Source: Cladophialophora immunda (taxonomy: Eukaryota; Ascomycota; Eurotiomycetes; Chaetothyriales; Herpotrichiellaceae). From it: a stretch of DNA of 64,000 nucleotides. The DNA lies in the NCBI RefSeq assembly GCF_000835495.1, contig NW_015622541.1, forward strand, positions 4,960,001 through 5,024,000. The letters run 5' to 3'. How positions within the stretch are numbered: position 1 is the stretch's first letter; the number at the start of each line of letters is the position of its first letter. Positions 33,824 to 44,260 of the stretch are shown here, piece by piece. The notes below the pieces were generated by a model. It worked only from the letters and a program-made list of their open reading frames with translations, was not told the origin of the DNA and did not search any database. The translations under genes and the position numbers were made by a program.

Positions 33824-35694
33824 ATGTCAGGGCTCGATGTCGAGGCGTTGCTCGATTCGACCGCCACCAACGATGTCAAAGGCAAAGATTCACCCCGCGA
33901 TAGCGAGGACCGTCATCGTAGCGACCGCTCCGATCGCCGCGACAGAGACAAACACCGTGATGGCTCCCGCGATCGCGACAAGGACCGCAAGAGACGAGAT
34001 CGAAGCCGAGACCGAGACCACCGTCGAGACCGTGATGATGAAATGAAGAGTCCCAGGAGCGAGCATGGCAGTGCTAACGGCAGTCACAGAAGCAGCAGGA
34101 GGAGAAGCCGCAGCCGTGACCGTGATGACGATAGAAGACGGTCCAAACGTGACGACGACCATCATCGTAGACGCTCTCGATCTCCAGAGTACGATCGCTA
34201 TTATCGACCGGGTGGACGATCCAGGCGTGAAGATGAGGACTACCGACGCGATCGCGACAGGGAACGACGTCGCTCGGCAAGTCCCAGAAAGCGTGTCAAG
34301 AGCAAGACTCCCGAGCCACAACTTACTGAGGATGAGCGTGACAGGAGAACCGTATTTGTCCAGCAACTCGCCGCTCGTCTGCGTACCAAGGAATTGATCC
34401 AGTTCTTTGAGAAAGTGGGTCCTGTTACAGAGGCCCAGATTGTCAAGGATCGAGTCAGTGGCCGTTCTAAAGGGTAATGGAACCCCCTTTCCGTATGGCA
34501 CAGTCTTGCACTAACACGTCTACAGTGTCGGCTATGTCGAGTTCAAGAACGAAGAGTCCGTCCCACTAGCCATCCAAATGACCGGACAGAAACTCCTCGG
34601 CATTCCCATAATTGCACAACTCACTGAAGCAGAAAAGAATCGACAAGCCCGCAACCCAGAGGCTACCACCAGCAATCACAATAGCATCCCTTTCCATCGT
34701 CTCTATGTGGGCAACATCCACTTCAGTATTACTGAACAAGATCTACAGAACGTATTTGAGCCATTTGGTGAACTCGAGTTTGTGCAACTCCAAAAGGACG
34801 AGGGTGGTCGCAGCCGTGGTTATGGCTTTGTCCAGTAAGTCCCATCCCCGCGTCTTACTGCGCCGTGTACTAATGTTGGCTAGGTTCCGTGACCCGAATC
34901 AAGCACGTGAGGCCCTCGAAAAGATGAACGGTTTTGACCTTGCAGGCCGCCCAATCCGAGTTGGACTCGGCAACGACAAATTCACGCCCGAATCGACTGC
35001 CAACCTCCTACAACGCTTTCAAGGCCAAAATTCGCCTGGCTTTCAGGGCTCGGCCTTCTCGGGCTCCGGTGGCCGCGGCGCTCACGCCGGAGGATCGGGA
35101 GGCACATTTGATCGTGCAGGTGGCCGTGACAACGAAAAGGGGACGGGTGGCGCAAGTGCATTGGATGATACAGACGTCGCTGGTGTGAATTTCAACAACT
35201 ATAGCCGAGATGCATTGATGCGCAAGCTCGCTAGGACAGATGACACATCTGCAGAGACCGATACGAAGCGCGCTGCGGTGCCCGCCAAAAAGGAAAGCAA
35301 GCCGCTTCCCGTCAATGTCAGCCAGGCAAGCAGATGTGTTTTGCTTCGCAATATGTTTGATCCTACTGAGTAAGTTCATTTCCTTTGGGCGCCGGTCCTC
35401 GAGTTGCACCTCATATTAATACATTATGTGAACAGGGAAGAAGGTGAAGCCTGGATCAAAGAACTGGAAGATGACGTGCGCGCGGAATGCGAAGAGAAGT
35501 ACGGCCACGTTGTGCACATTGCCCTCGACCCCAACACCCAAGGCGACATCTATCTAAAATTTGAGCGCGTCTCAGGGGGAGAGAATGCCATCAAAGGATT
35601 AAACGGACGTTACTTTGGCGGTAGGCAGATCAGCGCACAGCCCGTCGTTGACGCCGTGTACAGCAGTTTGTTCTCTAGGACGAAGGCGCTATGA
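33824..35694 (+). CDS. RBM39/CAPER-like splicing factor (S. pombe Rsd1 type, SF-CC1 family), 567 aa
   Basis: Four exons (33824-34473, 34526-34834, 34884-35369, 35436-35694) give 567 residues. The protein has the full U2AF65-like layout. An Arg/Asp/Ser-rich RS region covers about residues 20-160. RRM1 is at about 174-250 (V-F-V-Q-Q-L and K-G-V-G-Y-V-E-F) and RRM2 at about 274-350 (L-Y-V-G-N-I and R-G-Y-G-F-V-Q-F). A C-terminal U2AF-homology motif domain at about 470-555 includes the R-Y-F of N-G-R-Y-F-G-G-R that contacts tryptophan-bearing ligands. The start [11 protein letters not shown] is the usual one for the family. Such proteins act in the nucleus at 3' splice-site recognition, bridging U2AF and U2 snRNP (SF3b155) and, in fission yeast, the DEAD-box protein Prp5. 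Identity is strong. Confidence 0.93.
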
Positions 35695-37217
35695 TCCGCT
35701 CGACGGCAGACCGCTCAGCCTGCAACCACACCCCGCGTCCGGCCCTAGACGGCTGTACAAAGGCTGGAGAGTCACCAGATTCTAGCCAAATAACTTCCCC
35801 TTGGTTGCCCACTTCTGCCTCCAATACGCATCCAATGAATACGACTAATTCGTCAGGTGGCCAAGCGTACCCGGTAGAAAGTCAAATCATCTCCACACCG
35901 ACCTTTGTGGAGGACGTTGAAGATGAAGTGTGTGGGTTAAGGTCTTTCGTTGACAGGTGTCCCAGGAGTTCGGGTAAATGCGCTTCTTTAACTCACTCCT
36001 GCTGAAGACAGTGGAAGGTTTGACTACGCTGGAATTCTGCTTGCGGTCGGGACCGAATTTCTATTGACTTGCTCGTTAGTCCCAACATCTGGGTGTTTCT
36101 GGCGGCCAGCTCGGAAGCAGGACATCTCGCATGCTTTGCTCGAATGGGAGTGGAAAGGCTGGTAATGTTGCTCGGTAGGTCGGCCTTGTGATTGATTTGC
36201 AATTTGATGAATCTTGAAAGACCATAGGATGAGACCGCGAGGTCATAACAGATCGAGATCAAAGCACACGAGCAATTTTTCTTTATAAATATATGGATCC
36301 GATTTCCCTGCGACGTGTCTGTTTCAATGGTTCGAAACAATCCCCAGCTTTCCCCCGTATGAGTGAATAGCGCTTGTGTCGCCCTGTTATCGTTAGTCGT
36401 CGGAACAACTTAGAAACAGCAAGACTTCTCATAACGCTGGGTGCGTTCGAATCCCGATACGCAAGGGCCAACGTCGATGCTCAAAGGGTGTTTGGACCTG
36501 CGAGAGTCGACACGCAGCCATCAGACTGGCCTAATGACACGCCGGAATCACATCAGTGTGGACACTACGGTACATACAAGAGGCAGCCAGTCGTTCAATG
36601 GATCGTCCAATATCGGATCAAGATCTTTGTCGCTTGTGTGACCTGTGGCATGGCTTCGAATAGATCAGGTGGATGGCGCAACCCTGAACAATGATCCGAA
36701 TCGGAGAGCCTGATATGCACAAACTCCCTCAGACGGATGCGGCTACCTTGAAAGATATGCCTCGATCGACTTGCTGGCCCTTTCCAGCAACGGCTTCTCG
36801 ACAATGGCACTGGACAAATCCTGGAGGCCAAATTATCTCATGGAAGGCAGCTTCTGACATCTAGCATGACGGTCACAGTGCTCTCATTCTGGATATCGAG
36901 ACTCTTCCACTGCTGGCCTTGATTGACACACCGGGGACGATGACCAGTCAACACAGCGAAATCCATAAGACGATAACCGACTTCCTCATCTCGTTTGAGT
37001 CTCGGACAAGTAATCAGCCTCTCATCCTCTGTCTCTGAGCATACAAATACAATCCAGCATCTGACCTGCAGGTCTTGAATCTTCCATCACCGTAATCCAT
37101 CCAACCTTGGTCGGTTATTGCAGCGCTGTTATCCAACAACGGACCTCCTCTCCACCATCGTGAGACATCCACCAGTTCCAACGGTGTCTCCTAACAGTGC
37201 CACTCATGCCATTTGCC
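35695..37217. other. 1.5-kb intergenic region between converging genes
   Basis: The splicing factor (plus) and the PHD protein (minus) converge here. I find only short frames. A tRNA-like T-loop (GTTCGAATCC near 36446) was examined and rejected. Nothing is supported. Confidence 0.3.
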
Positions 37218-38829
37218 TTAATGGAAGACATGGTTGACAGCAACAAACCCATGCGCAGGTGGAGCAATTTCGCTCTCGATTTCATTGTCCTCCTCTTCGT
37301 CTCCGCTAGCGGTGCTTCCAGAAGCTCCATCTTCGGTTTCCACATCCGTTTCATCCATATCATTCTCCCCCTTGGAAGTGTAATTCCCCACCATTGCATC
37401 CCCAGAGACTTGCTCTGTGTCATCTGTGGTGTTCCTGATGCAGTAGTCGCACCAATACTCCTCTGTCTCTAGAGGCAACTGATCGAGACCGGAACACCGG
37501 AAATGGATAGGCCCAAGCATGCACGATGCGGATTGACAATGCAGCATGGGCTCCTGGCCAGCAGGCTCTCTGCAGTAGCACACCGGCAAATCCCCAGTCC
37601 TAAGATCTGGAACGGAAGACTGGTTCATGGCTGGCGTGCCTTCATAACTCCAGGCTTTTCTGACTTCGGACCCCTCGAGCCGATTGATCCACTCGAGTCC
37701 CTGCTTCTTGTATCGCTCTCTGTATGGTTGCGACTCCAACGGACCCAAGATCCTGAGGCCAGATGGATCGACCTTGGTATTTCTCTCGGACAGTCGGTAG
37801 AGGGCCGTGAACCGTCGCTGACTCAGGTCTTGCACAATGCGGTGGATTTCAAGCTGCTTCTGGCGACGCAGACGAATCATCTTTTTCGAGTTCGAGGCTG
37901 CTCCGAGTTCGATTTCCGGCGCTCCTTCTTCAGAGGGGACGCGCACAAAAAAGAAGTCCTTCTCCGCAAGGGTTGGGTACATCTCCAGGGCTTTGTTGAG
38001 GATCAGACTTTTGTCCGGCTGCGCGCCATCGACAAGCTGAGGAACCATCTTCTGACCCTTTTCCAGTTGCTCTTCGCGGTCCACAACCTCGTCGAGACAG
38101 TCGAGACAATAATACGCGACGCGGTTGTAGTCGGCAGGCTGGTCATCCTCTTCAATCATAGCTTCGTCGCGTATGATGCCGAAGTAGTTACCCACTGGGA
38201 TCTCGTTGCGAGGGTTTCGACAGGTAGGGGAGGAGCAGCAATACACTGTGCCGGGTTCGCAGTGCTGATAGAAGGTGAAGTGGTATCGCCCTGCTATTGA
38301 CTTGTCAGTCTCACTACCGGGCTCTGGGAAGAACCTGCGTACCGAGAACTATTGGTTCCGCTGCAAGGCCCGACCCTGGACTGGACGGGTAGGTGAGGTC
38401 AGTCTCACTTGGGCAATCAGCATCGGATGATCCAGTCTCGTACTGGGCCTTGAGATCTGTTGCACAGGTCAGAGACGCGGGCGCTTCCTGAATCCCTGCT
38501 GGAACCCCACCGTTCTCGTTCTCGTCGCCAGCGGTGTCTCTCGGTCCTTGAGGATCATCATCGTCGTCGCCGGGTACGTACGAGCTAGGGATGCGGACGC
38601 CGTTCAACCTCTCGTACAAGTTGATGTTTGAATACTTGATATACTCAGCGATTTCTTGCTCGGTCATCGACGAGCCCTCGTCGTCACTCAGACAACCGGA
38701 GTAACTCGACGGGCATGAGTTCTCGCAAAAGTATACACAGTCCGCATCTGGCTCTTTCATGCGGACGGTGGTCGTTGCAACAAGAGGCGCGGACATGGCG
38801 GCTGGTGTCTCTGCCCCGGAACTGGACAA
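37218..38829 (-). CDS. PHD-finger protein, 520 aa
   Basis: Exons 38829-38343 and 38293-37218 join in phase 1 over a 49-bp intron to 520 residues. The N-terminal 160 residues are acidic and disordered, with a C-E-N-S-C-P-S-S-Y-S-G-C segment. Near residues 165-235 a cluster of cysteines (H-C-E-P-G-T-V-Y-C-C-S-S-P-T-C and Y-Y-C-L-D-C) looks like a zinc-binding module. A classical PHD finger follows at about 395-445: C-Y-C-R, C-Q-S-A-S-C, H-F-R-C and W-C-D-Y-C, in C4-H-C3 order. The tail is very acidic. PHD fingers read methylated or unmodified histone H3 tails, so a nuclear chromatin-associated role is likely, but the complex cannot be told from the sequence. An in-frame ATG at 38796 is an alternative start. 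Confidence 0.85.
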
Positions 38830-39024
38830 AGCACAGTGGGTGACGCTGTGACTTGAACAAGAGATGGCCTTTATTTGACTGAGAAGCGACTGACTGATCA
38901 GTGAATCGTCAGGCAGTGAGAAATGGGGGTGGGTGTCTTTTATTCACTACCAGGTGAGGCAGGACTGGGCCCAGCGTCTTCCCAATTCCTATATTGGGTC
39001 CGTATAGTCCGTCACTGTCCCTTC

Positions 39025-41082
39025 TCAGGCTCCTTCCTGGCCATTTTGATCTCCCTGGCCGCTTTGATCTTCTTGTCCATTTTGATCTTCCTGTCCATCT
39101 TGAGTATTGTCACCTTCGTGTTGCTCCCTCGGATCTAGGATATTCAGGCTATTGCCATCTGCATCTCCCTGGGGCCGGTTTTCCGGGACAGGAGGGCGGC
39201 GAGGACTGTGCTTTTGAAAGCGCGGACCCATGTTGCGGACGATGCTCCAAAGAACCTTGAAACGTATGACTGAGAAAGCGCCGGGAGAATTCTGCTTTTG
39301 AGCGCCCGGACTCAAGTACCGCACCAGCTTTCTCTCGTATTTCCAGTCATAGGCTCCGAGCTTCTTTGGAGGATTGTCTGGGACAACCGGCGCAACTTGT
39401 TCTATATTGGTAGGTGCCTCCTCCCTGTTCTTGCTTTCGAGAACGGTCTCGGTGATGTCGATGCTTTCGTAGAGGATCTTAGCGGCGCCGTAGAGTCCGA
39501 TGGGCTCTTCACCATCCAATATCGAATCCTGGCTCGCAAGGTGGAAGAGGGCCACAGTCAAGCCGGCAGTGACAAGCAACATGCCGACAATGATATATGC
39601 AATCGGGGATACGACGATCAGGCGGGTTGGCCGCACAAAGGTTGTCCCCACCATCGTTGTCGGCGCGTCGGTGCGTTGGAGCAGATATAGATTGGCAAAG
39701 GTGGCATACATGGTCGTGAACATGGTCTGCGCAGAGTCGATGAGTATATGCGGGAGCAATGCCGCTGCGGACGACTTGTGGCTCGCAAGACGGTATACCT
39801 GTCTCCCAAACTCGTTTGTGTCGACGTCAGCACTGGGGTCGTAGCAGCCGACAGACTGCAAGCCCATTTCGAAGAATCTCCAAATGGCGTCGGACCTCGA
39901 CTCGGAGACGTTGGCCACCTGGAAAGACGTCACGGCTGGAGCAGCGGACTGCACGGCCCAAGTCGCCGTCACATTTCCCTTGCTCGTCCGATAAGTCGGG
40001 GCACAGGAGATGAGGCTAAGGTTCGCAATCTCCTGGCCCTCTGTGACCCGAGCGACCAGGAAACTGAAACGGCTCCAACCCGCATGTGGCGGACAAGTGG
40101 TCGTCGTCCAGCTATTGATGGATATCTTGGGAGCCTCCTGGCTCAAGCGGAAATTGGAACTGGTCGAGATCGGACAGCCGCGGTCGTTGGCGGAGACGGT
40201 GATGGTCATGGCAGGCAGACCCGTGTCCTCGGGCCCCTGGATCAGTCTGCGGTACGACTTTTCTTCGAGGTGCACGCATTCGGCATGGGCTGAATACGCC
40301 AGACTGTCGAATGTCACATTGCCTCCTCTGAAGGGGTCCAAGGCAGCCACGGTCGGGAACGCGTGCGTCCCATCAGTCCACGGAGGCGGGCTGGCTCCTT
40401 GAATGTGGATGGCTGCTGCCGTGTCCATGAACCTCAGGCTGGGATAGTAAGGGTATTGACCGAGGATGCTCGTGTTGAAAGCTGTCTCCGCCGATAAGCG
40501 GAGAGGGCTGTGCAGCAGGGGCTGCGCCGTCGTGAAAAGGAACGAGGTCAATGGGACAACCAGGAACGCCAGAGTGGCCGAGGAGAGCATGCTCGCGGCA
40601 AGCAGGTAGTGTTTGTTCTTGACCGCCGAATACCAGGTCAGCGCGAAGGGATCCGTGTATTCCAAGAGAATGGTTATCTGGGCCGATCCTCCCTTCACCA
40701 GCTCGACGTACGGCTGTCTTTTTGCGACCTCGGCGACGGATCCATGCCACGAGATCTGGAACAGGGTCATGATGAAGGCGGGAAACGCTGTGTAAAAGAT
40801 GCCCTGCGCCCATATCGCCTGCTCCAGGCTGGGATCACGCGCAAGGAACCCCGGGGCATCTCCTAGGCCCACGAAGCCGTGGTTGCGCTTCGAGATGGAA
40901 TCGAGGGTCAGGATGGTTATGACGAATGCAATGTTGACCGAGAGGAGCAGCGACAGCCATGGGGGACAGATCTTCCATGACTTCCATGACTTCGCTCCTG
41001 CGGTGTTGTTCGGAGGAGGGTCCATGGTCGTGGTTGCCCCTGTCCCATACGCTGCTCTGTCGACCTGTGTGGACATCGGCAC
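39025..41082 (-). CDS. DUF3433-type multi-pass membrane protein, 685 aa
   Basis: A single exon of 685 residues. Hydrophobic segments at about 40-60, 95-115, 165-190 and 495-520 flank a large, probably extracytosolic, Asn-glycosylatable region (about 200-490) with several cysteines. The arrangement of two halves with membrane entries such as W-L-S-L-L-L-S-V-N-I-A-F-V and I-V-V-S-P-I-A-Y-I-I-V-G-M-L-L agrees with the fungal DUF3433 family, whose function is unknown. The C-terminal 90 residues are cytosolic and polar. They end in imperfect repeats of the type N-G-Q-E-D-Q encoded by 15-bp DNA repeats. The ATG at 41082 is the first in frame; Met20 is an alternative. Confidence 0.75.
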   Translation of the reverse strand: MPMSTQVDRAAYGTGATTTMDPPPNNTAGAKSWKSWKICPPWLSLLLSVNIAFVITILTLDSISKRNHGFVGLGDAPGFLARDPSLEQAIWAQGIFYTAFPAFIMTLFQISWHGSVAEVAKRQPYVELVKGGSAQITILLEYTDPFALTWYSAVKNKHYLLAASMLSSATLAFLVVPLTSFLFTTAQPLLHSPLRLSAETAFNTSILGQYPYYPSLRFMDTAAAIHIQGASPPPWTDGTHAFPTVAALDPFRGGNVTFDSLAYSAHAECVHLEEKSYRRLIQGPEDTGLPAMTITVSANDRGCPISTSSNFRLSQEAPKISINSWTTTTCPPHAGWSRFSFLVARVTEGQEIANLSLISCAPTYRTSKGNVTATWAVQSAAPAVTSFQVANVSESRSDAIWRFFEMGLQSVGCYDPSADVDTNEFGRQVYRLASHKSSAAALLPHILIDSAQTMFTTMYATFANLYLLQRTDAPTTMVGTTFVRPTRLIVVSPIAYIIVGMLLVTAGLTVALFHLASQDSILDGEEPIGLYGAAKILYESIDITETVLESKNREEAPTNIEQVAPVVPDNPPKKLGAYDWKYERKLVRYLSPGAQKQNSPGAFSVIRFKVLWSIVRNMGPRFQKHSPRRPPVPENRPQGDADGNSLNILDPREQHEGDNTQDGQEDQNGQEDQSGQGDQNGQEGA
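39028..39113. repeat. 15-bp tandem repeat at the 3' end of the DUF3433-like gene
   Basis: Copies of a unit like TTGATCTTCCTGTCC repeat imperfectly over about 85 bp. On the coding (minus) strand they give D-G-Q-E-D-Q-type pentapeptides. The reading frame is kept, so copy-number change would lengthen or shorten the protein tail by five residues at a time. Confidence 0.7.
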
Positions 41083-41635
41083 GGGACGATGCGATGATGA
41101 TTTTCCCTAGATGCCCGTCGGTCTCCGGCTTGGGCAGTACTCGGTACACAGGCTGGGCATGGCTGAGCGTAGGTTTAAAAAGATTTCGAACGCTGTATAC
41201 GGTCGACGCCATGACGAAGCCGCCTTGTGCCTTGAATCGCTTGTGCCCAAGTCAGCCCGTCAAGCTGACATTGGCGTCAGCATCGGGATCCTATCGAGAA
41301 ACACGTCGTCCCGAGGCGCGCCGCCGCCACGTAGACGTTGCGGTGGCTGGCATTCATCCTGACATCACAAGCCCCAAGCCAATCAGATAGCCTGTCACCA
41401 GCCCAAGGCTGAATATCGAGAGACAGTCCGTCTTGGCTCCCCGCCGATGAGGTGAAAACTACCAAAACAAAGCCACCGGGCAGTGCAGGGTGTCGTCAGC
41501 TCGACCTGGCTTCTGTCACACATTTCCCAGCCTTAAGTACCTCAATGGTGCCATCGTGGCCTTGCACCAGAGTCATCGAGTCCCCCTCTCTATCATAACA
41601 GACCCCAAGGCCTCATAAGTCTAGGAACGGTCAGG

Positions 41636-42618
41636 ATGCTTCTACTTACCTTTCTCACCCTGTTTGTTCGTCTCTGCAATTCAGGCTTCGTTCCGCCTGC
41701 TGAGTTCTGTCTTCCAGGCTCCGGCCTCAAAGAGCTTTCGGGCTGCATCAAGTGGACAAGACTTCGGGATGAGTGCGGAGGCAAGGACTCGGAAGAAGCA
41801 AAGCTCGAGTGCCTTTGCACGCAGGAGTATCTGTCTTCGCTTTATGAGTGAGTCTGTCTCTCGATGGAGTGACTATCCATCTCGGCAGTCTCTTCCCCCA
41901 TGTGGTCGACCAACAGAGGTCTCGACGGTTAGCAAATGTCAGGCTGACACTTAGCAGCTGTGAAAGCGATGTACAAAGGTGCCTGGCCAGCCACAGGTTC
42001 GACAGCAGCTTCCAAGCCAATATAGATGAATGGCACTCGCAGTGCGATGACCGGGTCAACTCGACAATGACGACTCCTCCGCTCCCTACCATCACGCAGA
42101 CGTACGACTTCGGCGCATGCAGCAGGCTGTATCAGAGCTGTCTGAGGGGCGACTATGAAACGAGGCTTTGCTCGGACAGGTACCTGCCTTCATCCAGTCT
42201 GTCCTATGCCTCGTGCGTCTGTCAGCCGCCCGTGTACTCGCTTTTCTCCGAGTGCCAGTACAACGGGAATATATCCTGCAAGCGAACCACCGCGGCGGAG
42301 TCGAACATCATGGGCTACTCGATCTGCTCGTATTTCTGGTCCGGCTCGGTGAGTTATGTTTCCTGCAGCGTTGGGTGGCTTCCGGTGCTGACCGCTCCGT
42401 CAAAGGAGACGCTTTCGTCGATTGATCTCACGTCCTACCTTGGCATCACCGGCGCCGGCCTCGCTCAGGCAACAGCATTCCCTTCGACAAGGGGATGGAT
42501 TACAAAGGCCCGATCCAGGCCCGTCGTAACTCCAATGGCTACCGCGCCACCACTGCAGGTCATTGAGTATGGGGACTCGACGAAGGAGAAGACCAAACAA
42601 CAAGGCCTCAAATTCTGA
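41636..42618 (+). CDS. Secreted cysteine-rich protein, 291 aa, unknown function
   Basis: Exons 41636-41847 and 41955-42618 join in phase 2. The intron end is a TTAG/CAG tandem acceptor (41954 or 41957), so forms with or without one Ser are possible. The first 17 residues form a signal peptide (M-L-L-L-T-F-L-T-L-F-V-R-L-C-N-S-G). The mature protein has about 20 cysteines, spaced in at least two modules: C-I-K-W...C-G-G...C-L-C in the first part, and C-S-R-L-Y-Q-S-C, C-V-C-Q, C-Q-Y, C-K-R, C-S-Y in the second. There is no C-terminal hydrophobic anchor. This is typical of extracellular or wall-associated fungal proteins, but I do not recognise the family. It is divergent from the DUF3433-type gene, with about 550 bp between the starts. 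Confidence 0.75.
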
Positions 42619-43934
42619 TACCTGGGCTGGATATCACGAGACATGAGCTGGTTGTCGCGGAACTGAAAGGGGCAAGAAAGGAGTATCAAGGTTTATCAGG
42701 CTGTCCTGAAATATGACGCAGAAGAAAGCCCTGCCTTCTCAAAATTAGCTTCTCTTCAAGCCATGGGGAAATTTCAAGTCAACCTCACCCTTTGGCAGTC
42801 CCTAAACCCCAACCGCCCCCCATGGATATGTAGAAAGATGCCAGGACGGCGGTCGGTGTTTTAGGTTTGATGAGCCTACAGGAAATAGATTTCCCGGTTT
42901 CCCTGGATGGAATGTCGATTTGACTGGCATCAGAGAGCAGAGTGTAGGCTGGGAAAACTCTTTCCAGCCTCTCGCATGGCACGATATTCCTGCGCTCCAA
43001 CCTATAACGTGTCAACCAAGTCCCACTTGTTTATCGGGCCCCAATGGATTGAGGAGCGGATAATGTAACTGTAAGAAAGCAGAAAGTTATCCCATTGGAG
43101 TTCCACCAACTTACAAATTGTCATCTACTGCCTGTACAGCTGGGATGGACTCTTCTATTAGAGATTTATCGTAAGAGTCTCACAGATACGGATCCCTTTT
43201 GAAATCTTTGACATCCTCGTGTCACGAACCGACCTTCGTACGGGGGAAATTAGGAAGGTGCCAACCATACATAGCTATTGTTGATCGAATGCGCGGAACG
43301 TCCTTTGAACGAGATCATGCCTTCGTCGATCGATAACCAGGTCGCTGGCGTGGCAGATTCCTGGCATTTGGTACGGATAATCGACGCATAGGTTCCAATT
43401 TAGCAGATAGAGGCGCCTGAGCTGAGATCTCGTTTGTGTTGATGGCGAGAAATCCGTGCATTTGGTCCATCGAACTCGACCCATATATCGGCCTACGCCG
43501 TGGGTGATGGACGAGGTCCGAGATTGCAGAACGCGCCTCTCCGTATGTGCCTGGTCCAGGCCTATTCTGCGCGATTTTACGCGTTTTGTTGGTGGCGATG
43601 ATGGGACTGGGTTCTCTGCAGCCCAGGCTGACTCTGTAGACATCTAAATTAGCTTTTTCAGGCTCGTTATTCTAGAGAAAACAAGTACGAAGGAGAGCAT
43701 TGTAGGAGGGAAATTGGTGGGTTCCGAGATTACTCAGGCCCCACAGGGGGACAGCTGCATGATAGCTGCATATCTTGAGGACACCTAGTGCGCGCACGCA
43801 CCTCCTCACTCCTGGAGCCGTTCATTAATTATGAGTGTCTTCTCTTAGCGCTCTCTCACATTCTTTTGAATCGTTTTATTCCTTCCTTGTCAGCGACTTT
43901 CTGCCTTAGAACCTCTCGAAGCTGCGTGGGGAGA
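42619..43934. other. Gene-poor region with the esterase relic
   Basis: Apart from the esterase relic there is a 122-codon minus-strand frame (43275-43643) rich in Arg and Ser without family features. I do not call it a gene. The right end is the upstream flank of the small zinc-ribbon gene. Confidence 0.3.
42785..43015 (-). pseudogene. Relic of an alpha/beta-hydrolase (esterase) gene, N-terminal fragment
   Basis: A 76-codon minus-strand frame carries the typical N-terminal strand order of fold-3 esterases: I-P-S-R-E-T-G-K-S-I-S-C-R-L-I-K-P, followed by the oxyanion-hole segment. There the expected H-G-G-G-W has become M-G-G-G-W, and the frame stops just after G-T-A-K-G. The downstream sequence holds several stops in the same frame, and no G-D-S-A-G elbow is visible. 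It looks like a decayed gene fragment, possibly mutated by RIP, overlapping the 3' flank of the Cys-rich gene. Confidence 0.55.
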
Positions 43935-44260
43935 ATGCTCTGCAATGGTCCGTCTCTGGCGCGCTTAGTGAGCTCTTCATGCGCTCTTTCCCTGCACGCC
44001 CTTGTTCTGTTGGAGATAACTTGTCCCTAACTTATTGCTCATTATCTAGCCTCCTACGAAATCTAAGAAGAAGCCGGTGCTATTTGTCTGGACCTGTGTA
44101 AGGTACCTTGGGTTACGCTCATATAGTCAGAACCGTCCTGAGCTAACGCACGCCTTAGAGCTCCTGTGGAGCGACTGCAATACGGGTTCAGGTTAACGCG
44201 TGTCCTAGCTGTGGGCATGCACGCTGCCCGGCGTGCAAGACTGAGAAGGTCTCCAAGTAA
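43935..44260 (+). CDS. Small zinc-ribbon protein, 60 aa, three exons
   Basis: Three short exons (43935-43967, 44050-44097, 44159-44260) read in phase 0 into 60 residues. Introns of 82 and 61 bp have good branch sites (CTAAC before both 3' ends). The product has a clear metal-binding pattern: W-T-C-S-S-C-G, then A-C-P-S-C-G-H-A-R-C-P-A-C-K-T-E-K-V. This resembles a recurring fungal module in which a Trp-x-Cys-x2-Cys-Gly unit is followed by C-x2-C-G-H-x-R-C-x2-C. The function of that module is unknown to me. Exons 2 and 3 are well supported; exon 1, which supplies only 11 residues, is the least certain. The gene is invisible to simple ORF scans because no exon exceeds 34 codons. Confidence 0.55.

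Noticed and set aside
36375..36475. tRNA-like segment with GTTCGAATCC and possible acceptor pairing (GCCCTGT / CAAGGGC)
   Set aside because: The T-stem and anticodon stem do not pair and no standard D-arm is present. At best it is a decayed tRNA; a covariance search would decide.
43275..43643. 122-codon minus-strand ORF
   Set aside because: Arg/Ser-rich chance-like sequence with no motif and a position in a gene-poor region.
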